64,000 nucleotides of DNA from Dokdonella koreensis DS-123 (GTDB lineage Bacteria > Pseudomonadota > Gammaproteobacteria > Xanthomonadales > Rhodanobacteraceae), in NCBI RefSeq assembly GCF_001632775.1, contig NZ_CP015249.1:1592686-1656685 (forward strand). Direction: 5' to 3'. The translations under genes were made by a program, and so were the position numbers. The notes under the pieces were generated by a model. That model was given only the letters and a program-made list of their open reading frames with translations. It was not told the DNA's origin and made no database searches. Each line of letters starts with the position of its first letter. Positions within the stretch are counted from its first letter, which is position 1. Shown here one piece after another: positions 58,481-64,000 of this stretch.

Positions 58481-58536
58481 CGCAGGGCTCGTCGTGTTCG
58501 GGGACCGGTGGCGCAAGACATCGGACGGCGGCCGGC

Positions 58537-60132
58537 TCATGGTTCGAATCCGTCGGCGAAGATCGGGTCGCCCTGGGCTTCGGGCAGGACCGTCAGGCGG
58601 ACCGGCACCGGTATCTTGTTGCGTCGCGGATCGTTGCTGTGGATGCAGGCGTGCGATTCGTAGACGCCGGCGGGCAGGCGGCGCGCATCGAGGAACAGCT
58701 GGACCTCGCTCGACTGTCCCTGCGCCAGCGGCACCGCCGTGTAGGGGCTCAGCGACAGCCAGGCCACGTCCTGCTCGGTGCTGCACGGCCGCGCGGTTCC
58801 GACCGCGGCCATCGCGATGCGCGGACTCGCCGAGGCGAGCGTCGCGGCCGGTGTCGCAGCGCCCGATGCGGTGTCGACGCGGTACATGCCGGCCTGGCCG
58901 GTGCCGGCGTCGAGCGCCGACAGGTAGAGGCTGTGGTCGGCGGCGTCGATCGCCAGCCCGGCGATGTCCTCGACGTCGAATCCCAGCGGGCCGACCGTGT
59001 AGCCGCTGACGTTGCCGGGCTCCGCATACGGGTCGAACATGATGCGGATCAGCAGGTCGTTGGCGGTGTCGATCGCGTAGATGCGGCCGTCGCTGTCGAC
59101 CGTGATGGCGCCGTAGATGCCGCGCATCGCGCGCCGGTAGACGTTGATGTTGCCGACGCGGCTGGCCGCGCCGGTGGCCGGGTTGATGCGGTAGATCGAG
59201 GCGGCGTCGTCGCGCGCCGACAGCCCGTACAGCAGGCGCTCGACCGGATCCCAGGCGAGGCCGCGCCAGGCCTGGTCGGCGGCGACCGGGCGCGTGTTGG
59301 TCGACAGCACACTGGTCTGGCCGCTGGCGAGGTCGAGCGCGAGCATCTGGCCGCTGCCGTCGAGCAGGATCTGCCGGCTGAAGTCGCCGTCGACGAAAGT
59401 GCCGGCGCGAATGTCGGCGAGCGTTGCGGTCAGCGGCGTGGAGACCTGCGGCGATTCGAGGTCGAACCGGACGTGGCGCTGCTGTCCGCCGATCGATTCG
59501 ATCGCATAGGCGGTCCGCGGCGCCGGGGTACCGCCGGCCGGCGCGGTGTCGCTTTGCGGACCGTCGGCGGCCTGCGCTTCGCCGAGGTGCCAGGCCAGCG
59601 CGCCGCGGCCGAGGTTGGTGATCGTCAGGGCATCGTTGGCGACGCGCCCGGCGACCGTCGTCACCGCCACCGCCGTGCGGCTGAGCGCGATCTCCGGCAC
59701 CTGCGTGTCGAGCCGGAGCCGTGCGGTCGACGTGTACGACGGCCCGCCGGCGCCCGCCGAGGAGGTTACCGTGTAGGTGACGTCCATGTTGCGGGTGGCG
59801 AGCATGCGCTGCTCGTAGGTGATCTCCAGGCCGCCTTGGGCGATCGTGTAGTCGATCGTCTTGATCAGGACGCCGTCGGCGCGGAACTCGTGGTGCGTGA
59901 GCGGCGTGCCGGACTGGTTGCGGACGATGAAGCACAGGTTGTAGTAGTCGCCGGCCAGCGCGGTCACCTGCGCGTCGTTGGTCAGCGAGGCGCAGTAGCG
60001 CGGGGCCTCGAACGGGTACTCGACGTGGTAGAGCGTCACGTACAGGTCGATCGACTGGCCGGCGGCGGTGCCGGCGATCAGGGGGCTCGTCAGCGCGAGC
60101 AGCAGCATCCGCAGGAAGGCGGTACGAAACAT
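58537..60132 (-). CDS. Secreted propeller-type protein with IFADGFE C-terminal tail
   Basis: The 531-residue exported protein has a signal peptide (about 1-24, AAGQS). An N-terminal beta-sandwich-like region (25-150) contains several Cys, and an Ig-like segment (VPEIALSRTAVAVTT...NDALTITNLG) follows. A propeller of about five repeats comes next (GLAWDPVERLLYGLSA, IYRINPATGAASRVG, GAITVDSDGRIYAIDTANDLL). The C-terminal beta domain ends GDPIFADGFEP, the best example of the shared tail. No enzymatic motif was seen. Phased repeats lie 76-136 bases upstream. Confidence 0.83.
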   Translation of the reverse strand: MFRTAFLRMLLLALTSPLIAGTAAGQSIDLYVTLYHVEYPFEAPRYCASLTNDAQVTALAGDYYNLCFIVRNQSGTPLTHHEFRADGVLIKTIDYTIAQGGLEITYEQRMLATRNMDVTYTVTSSAGAGGPSYTSTARLRLDTQVPEIALSRTAVAVTTVAGRVANDALTITNLGRGALAWHLGEAQAADGPQSDTAPAGGTPAPRTAYAIESIGGQQRHVRFDLESPQVSTPLTATLADIRAGTFVDGDFSRQILLDGSGQMLALDLASGQTSVLSTNTRPVAADQAWRGLAWDPVERLLYGLSARDDAASIYRINPATGAASRVGNINVYRRAMRGIYGAITVDSDGRIYAIDTANDLLIRIMFDPYAEPGNVSGYTVGPLGFDVEDIAGLAIDAADHSLYLSALDAGTGQAGMYRVDTASGAATPAATLASASPRIAMAAVGTARPCSTEQDVAWLSLSPYTAVPLAQGQSSEVQLFLDARRLPAGVYESHACIHSNDPRRNKIPVPVRLTVLPEAQGDPIFADGFEP

Positions 60133-60207
60133 CGATCGGTCTCTCTCGGCAGAAGGCGGGCGGGACGGCGGCGGACCCCTGCAGCCTCCGCCAGCGACGA
60201 AGCTGCG

Positions 60208-60268
60208 ACAAGAACATTGCATGGCCGTTGCAAGAACGCGGCATGAGCGACGCATGACGGCTGCATGA
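60208..60268 (-). promoter_or_regulatory. Six 11-bp-phased direct repeats (OmpR/PhoB-type operator array)
   Basis: On the minus strand the heptamers TTCATGC, GTCATGC, CTCATGC, TTCTTGC, GCCATGC and TTCTTGT follow each other at exactly 11-bp steps (7 bases plus 4 spacer bases). They are degenerate only at the edges. Their plus-strand hexamer forms start at 60208, 60219, 60230, 60241, 60252 and 60263. Direct repeats with 11-bp period are how OmpR/PhoB winged helices bind (for example the Pho box). The array lies 76 bases upstream of the propeller gene and 66 bases past the stop of a gene for such a regulator. Confidence 0.75.
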
Positions 60269-60333
60269 AAAGCCAGCGGCGGCGGACAGTTGCGCGTGCC
60301 GCGGACACCGCCGCCGGATGCGGGGACGCCGCT

Positions 60334-62760
60334 TCAGCGGGGCGCGGGCGGCTTCACGGCATCGGGCGAAACCGCCAGCGGCGAGGGAATCGGGCGTTCG
60401 CCGGCCAGTGCCTGGGCCTGGATCAGCGCCTTGCGCCAGCCGTCGGCCTGCGCGAGGCGGTGGTAGAGCCGCAGTTTCAGCAGCGCGCAGTCGAAATCGC
60501 GGTCGGCCCAGGGAAAGACGCGACTGGCGATCTCGGTGGCCGGGCCGGTGCGGTCGTGGTCGAGCAGGGCATTGGCATAGGTGAGGGCCGCTTCCGCGGT
60601 ATAGGCGGGCACCCCCAGCTGCAGGGCCAGCTGCAAAGCCTTGTCGAACCAGGACGCGGCGCTTTCGGCCTGCCCGGCGGCATCGGCGGCCTGGGCCAGC
60701 ACCAGCCAGGCCTTGATCCGGGCACGGTCGTCGCCGCCGGCATCGGCCCAGTCGGCGAAGGCCTCCGCCTCGACCCGGGCCTCCTCGATCCGGCCGAGCG
60801 CCAGCAATGCGTCCACGTGCTCCTGCCAGGCATTGCTGCGCGGCCCGCTGTCGTCGGCCTGCGTGAAACGCGCCAGTGCGGCCTGCGCCAGGCGCACGGC
60901 CCGGGCCGGGTCCCCGGTTTCCCGCTGCATCTGCGCCTGCATCGTCTGCACCCGCCCCTGCAGGTCGCCGCTGGCGAGCACGCGCGGGTCGGCTTCCAGG
61001 CGCCCGAGCAAGGCCTGGGCCCGGTCCATCTTGCCGTTGGCGGCCAGCGCGTAGGCGGTGATCATGTCCAGGCCGATCCGTGCCGGTACGTCCGGGGCAT
61101 CGGGGTAGCGCACCGCGAACTCCTCGGCGGTGGCGAGCGCATCGGCCGGCGACAGCAGCAGCAACTGGGCCTGGACCTTGGCGGCGTAGGCCTGCGGCAG
61201 GCCGTTGAAGGTGCGGATCGACTGCATGCGGCCGATCGCCTGGTCGAGCGCACTCAAGGCATTGGCCGGCCGGTGGCGCAGGATCTCGAGGTTGCCGACG
61301 TTCGATTCCAGCGCCGCCAGCGAGAACAGGTCGCCGGCCAGCTCGTAGGCCACGCGGGCCTTGGAGAAGTCGGCCTCGGTCTGGTCGTACTTGCCCTGCA
61401 GCGCATGGGCGATGCCGCGGCCGGCCAGCAGCTTGCCGGTGATGCCCGGCTGGTTGCGGCCGTCCAGCAGCGGCAGGCCCTCCGCGAAGTGCTGCAGCGC
61501 CTCGTCGGGGTGGTCCAGACGCACCGCGACGATGCCGTACCGGTAGAGGATCTGCGCGCGCAGCACCGGGTCGCGTTCGGCCGGGACTTCGGCAGCCAGG
61601 CGTTCCAGGCGTTGGTGCGCCTCGCCGTAGCGGCCGAGGCGCTCGTCGATGTCGGCCAGCCGCAGGCGGATTTCCGGCGATTCCATCAGCGCCGGCGGCG
61701 TCGCGTCGATCAGGCGCTGCGCCGTCGCCAGGTCGTCGGCCAGCATCGCCGACTCGATCCGCGACAGGCGCTCGTGCACCGGCATGCCCGATGCGGGATC
61801 CACCGCGTCGGCGATCGGGCCGCGCCCGAGCCGGACCAGCGCCTGCTGCACGGCCTGGTAGGCGGCCGTCGTCACGTCGCCGTCGCCGGCCGCGGCCTGG
61901 AACAGCCGGCGGCCGTCTGCCGCACTGACCGTCAGGCGCACGTTCCAGGCGCCGCCCTGGCGTTCGGCTTCCGGAGTGAAGACCAGTTGCGCGCCGGTGG
62001 CCAGGTGGGCTGCTTGCGGCAGGTCGTCTGGCCGGATGCGGCTGAGCGATACCACCGCGTCGCTGGACACCACGCGCAGGCCGCCGCGGCGCAGCTTGCC
62101 GGCGATCAGGTCCATCATGCCCAGGCGCAGCCAGTCCCAGTCGCCGTCGGCGTTCACCGCCACCGGCAGCACCACCGCCAGGGCATCGGCGGTCGGCAGC
62201 GGCTGCGGTGCGGAGGCGGCCGGCGCCGCGTCGCGTACAGGTCCGGGAGCGCCCGGTTTCCACACCGCAACCGCGGCCACGCCCGCGATCGCCAGCAGCA
62301 GGCCGGCCGCGGCCAGGCGCAGGTGGCGGCGTGGCGACACGACGGGCGACGGCAGGGCCGGCGCGGAGGACGGCTCCGGCGTCGATGCCGGCGTTGATGC
62401 CGGTGCCGGTGCAGAAGCCGCGAGCGGTGGCGCATCGGCGGACAGCGGCTCGATCGCGCCGACCCAGCGGTAGCCGAATCCCGGAATGGTCCGGACCAGG
62501 GCCTGTTCGCCGCCGGAGTCGCCGACCGTGCGGCGGATCTTGACCACCAGCTGGCCGAGCAGGTCGTCGCTGACGTCCGCCTTGCCCCACACCGCCGCGA
62601 TCAGCTCGTCGCGTCCGATCGCGCGTTCGCGGTGGGTGATCAGGTAGGCCAGGCCGTCGAAGACCTTGGGCGAGAGCGGCTGCAATACGCCGTTGCGCCG
62701 GCATTCCCGCGCGATCAGGTCGACCGTGCAGTCGGCGGAGGGGATGGCGTAGCGGCTCAT
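60334..62760 (-). CDS. Membrane-bound ToxR/CadC-like regulator with TolB-like and TPR domains
   Basis: The 808-residue protein has an N-terminal OmpR-type winged helix (about 12-100: [42 protein letters not shown]). A Pro/Ala/Ser linker and one membrane helix (about 147-167, [20 protein letters not shown]) follow. Then come a periplasmic TolB/FlgO-like domain (about 195-320) and many TPR repeats (about 330-780). It is a one-component regulator like CadC that senses in the periplasm and binds DNA while membrane-tethered. It lies directly upstream of the repeat array and the two secreted-protein genes on the same strand, so it is the natural candidate for their control. Confidence 0.88.
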   Translation of the reverse strand: MSRYAIPSADCTVDLIARECRRNGVLQPLSPKVFDGLAYLITHRERAIGRDELIAAVWGKADVSDDLLGQLVVKIRRTVGDSGGEQALVRTIPGFGYRWVGAIEPLSADAPPLAASAPAPASTPASTPEPSSAPALPSPVVSPRRHLRLAAAGLLLAIAGVAAVAVWKPGAPGPVRDAAPAASAPQPLPTADALAVVLPVAVNADGDWDWLRLGMMDLIAGKLRRGGLRVVSSDAVVSLSRIRPDDLPQAAHLATGAQLVFTPEAERQGGAWNVRLTVSAADGRRLFQAAAGDGDVTTAAYQAVQQALVRLGRGPIADAVDPASGMPVHERLSRIESAMLADDLATAQRLIDATPPALMESPEIRLRLADIDERLGRYGEAHQRLERLAAEVPAERDPVLRAQILYRYGIVAVRLDHPDEALQHFAEGLPLLDGRNQPGITGKLLAGRGIAHALQGKYDQTEADFSKARVAYELAGDLFSLAALESNVGNLEILRHRPANALSALDQAIGRMQSIRTFNGLPQAYAAKVQAQLLLLSPADALATAEEFAVRYPDAPDVPARIGLDMITAYALAANGKMDRAQALLGRLEADPRVLASGDLQGRVQTMQAQMQRETGDPARAVRLAQAALARFTQADDSGPRSNAWQEHVDALLALGRIEEARVEAEAFADWADAGGDDRARIKAWLVLAQAADAAGQAESAASWFDKALQLALQLGVPAYTAEAALTYANALLDHDRTGPATEIASRVFPWADRDFDCALLKLRLYHRLAQADGWRKALIQAQALAGERPIPSPLAVSPDAVKPPAPR

Positions 62761-62882
62761 CGTCGCAGGATAGGCGGCGCGCCGTTGCCGTGTACACCCT
62801 GGCTTGCCGCGCGCAGCGCCGCGCAGGCGCTGCGGTGCGGCATCGGCCGCTACAATCGCCGTCCGCTTCCAGGAGACCCGCG

Positions 62883-64000
62883 ATGAAACCGTTCGGCACG
62901 CCGCATACCGGCACTGCGATCCGTGCGATGCTGCTCGGCTCGGGCGAGCTCGGCAAGGAGGTCGCGATCGAGCTGCAGCGCTTCGCCGTGGAGGTGATCG
63001 CGGTCGATCGCTACGCCGACGCGCCGGCGATGCAGGTGGCCCACCGCAGCCACGTCGTGGACATGCTCGACGGCGCTGCGATCCGCCGCCTGGTCGAGCA
63101 GGAGCAGCCCGACCTGATCGTGCCCGAGATCGAGGCAATCCACACGCCGACCCTGATCGAGCTGGAGCGCGAGGGGTTCACCGTGGTGCCGACCGCGCGC
63201 GCGGCCTGGCTGACGATGGATCGCGAGGGTATCCGCCGGCTGGCCGCGGAGGAACTGGGGCTGCCGACCTCGCCGTACCGCTTCGTCGATACGGTCGATG
63301 AGTACCGCGCGGCCGTCGCCGAGATCGGCCTCCCGTTCGTCATCAAGCCGGTCATGAGCTCGTCGGGCAAGGGGCAGAGCATCGTCCGCAGCGCGGACGA
63401 GGCGGAGGCGGCCTGGGCCTACGCGCAATCGGGCGGCCGTGCCGGCCGCGGGCGCTGCATCGTCGAAGGCTTCGTCGCGTTCGACTACGAGATCACGCTG
63501 CTGACGGTGCGCCACGTCGGCGGGACCGCGTTCTGTGCGCCGATCGGCCATCGCCAGGAGGACGGCGACTATCGCGAGTCCTGGCAGCCGCAGCCGATGA
63601 GCGCGGTGGCGCTGGCCGAGGCCGAGCGCCAGGCACAGGCGGTCACCGCCGCGCTGGGCGGCCGTGGCGTGTTCGGCGTGGAGTTCTTCGTCCGCGGCGA
63701 CGCGGTGATCTTCTCGGAGGTCAGCCCGCGGCCGCACGACACCGGCCTGGTGACGCTGATCTCGCAGGACCTGTCGGAGTTCGCGCTGCATGCGCGTGCG
63801 ATCCTCGGCTTGCCGATCCCGGCGATCCGCGCGGCCGGGCCGTCGGCCTCGTGCGCCGTGCTGGCCGAGGGCGACGGGCGGACGATCCGCTATGCCGGCG
63901 TGGCCGATGCGCTGGCCGAGGCCGACACGGCGCTGCGGCTGTTCGGCAAGCCCGAGGTCAAGGGCCGGCGGCGCATGGCGGTCACGCTGGCCCGGGCCGA
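62883..64000 (+). CDS. purT: Formate-dependent phosphoribosylglycinamide formyltransferase (3' truncated by window)
   Basis: The first 372 residues of PurT, an ATP-grasp enzyme that formylates GAR with formate and ATP in purine synthesis. Visible parts are the N-terminal nucleotide-binding domain ([19 protein letters not shown]), the ATP-grasp loop ([16 protein letters not shown]), [13 protein letters not shown], the metal-binding [10 protein letters not shown]...[12 protein letters not shown] and the start of the C-terminal domain. E. coli PurT has 392 residues, so about 20 are missing. GGAG precedes the ATG. It is divergent from the regulator gene across 122 bases. Confidence 0.95.
   Translation, partial: MKPFGTPHTGTAIRAMLLGSGELGKEVAIELQRFAVEVIAVDRYADAPAMQVAHRSHVVDMLDGAAIRRLVEQEQPDLIVPEIEAIHTPTLIELEREGFTVVPTARAAWLTMDREGIRRLAAEELGLPTSPYRFVDTVDEYRAAVAEIGLPFVIKPVMSSSGKGQSIVRSADEAEAAWAYAQSGGRAGRGRCIVEGFVAFDYEITLLTVRHVGGTAFCAPIGHRQEDGDYRESWQPQPMSAVALAEAERQAQAVTAALGGRGVFGVEFFVRGDAVIFSEVSPRPHDTGLVTLISQDLSEFALHARAILGLPIPAIRAAGPSASCAVLAEGDGRTIRYAGVADALAEADTALRLFGKPEVKGRRRMAVTLARA

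Noticed and set aside
60133-60255. Upstream extension of the propeller protein through the repeat array (start at 60255)
   Set aside because: The extension is Cys/Arg-rich, precedes a clear signal peptide at 60132, and would place the operator repeats inside a coding region.
56921-62956. A 2011-codon minus-strand frame spanning the beta-helix gene, the propeller gene and the regulator gene
   Set aside because: Only its last 519 codons are protein-like (signal peptide, beta-helix, tail). The rest is an out-of-frame shadow of two real genes in another frame.

Overview
The window is about 64 kb of high-GC gammaproteobacterial chromosome. Gene content and order fit the Xanthomonadales/Lysobacterales, probably near Rhodanobacteraceae or Lysobacteraceae. 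The main reasons are the block ndk-rlmN-pilF-rodZ-yfgM-bamB-der, a copLAB copper operon of the Xanthomonas type, the guaB-guaA pair, an Oar-like TonB receptor and a rhodanese-MoeB fusion. This placement is by recognition only. No rRNA, tRNA, CRISPR array or intact transposon was seen.

Layout. 1-12.7 kb: end of a TonB receptor, ppnN, two EamA exporters, a VOC protein, a POT peptide transporter, a YaiI protein, an orphan hutU, a secreted repeat protein, deaD and a Nudix hydrolase. 12.7-17 kb: a beta-oxidation operon (PsrA-like repressor, FadB-like, thiolase) with a PsrA-type operator at its head. 17.2-24.2 kb: the conserved housekeeping block. 24.2-28.2 kb: molybdenum-cofactor genes (mobA, moeA, moeB) with an embedded glycosyltransferase. 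28.2-35 kb: copper island 1, made of cueR-copA (P-type ATPase) plus a small membrane protein, and copL-copA (multicopper oxidase)-copB. 35-42.2 kb: a DUF1244 gene, a secreted metalloprotease, folD, a TatT-type TRAP transporter operon and a trypsin-like protease. 42.4-46 kb: guaB-unknown-guaA. 46-53 kb: a 619-bp non-coding stretch and then copper/silver island 2 (Cys-rich leader, CusC-, CusB- and CusA-like genes), directly behind guaA and so possibly an insertion. 53-56 kb: a divergent SDR/AraC pair, a decayed IS481-type transposase and a low-GC HIT gene. 56-64 kb: alkB, a two-gene secreted-protein operon, its probable membrane-bound ToxR/CadC-like regulator, and purT running off the end.

Ways the genes may work together. 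(1) Five secreted proteins of unrelated folds (a repeat/propeller-like protein, a metalloprotease, a trypsin, a beta-helix protein and a propeller) end in the same kind of short tail, best written IFADGFE. I know no name for it, and it looks like a sorting or secretion signal. (2) The two-gene operon at 56.9-60.1 kb carries two of these tails. Six direct repeats spaced exactly 11 bp lie upstream of it, next to the gene for an OmpR-fold regulator, so this looks like a self-contained regulated secretion module. (3) Both copper efflux/oxidase operons start with a small exported Cys-rich ORF containing a CxxxC motif. Between copL and copA, four mutually complementary RNA segments can form alternative hairpins, the last one touching the copA ribosome-binding site. 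This suggests leader-peptide or attenuation control.
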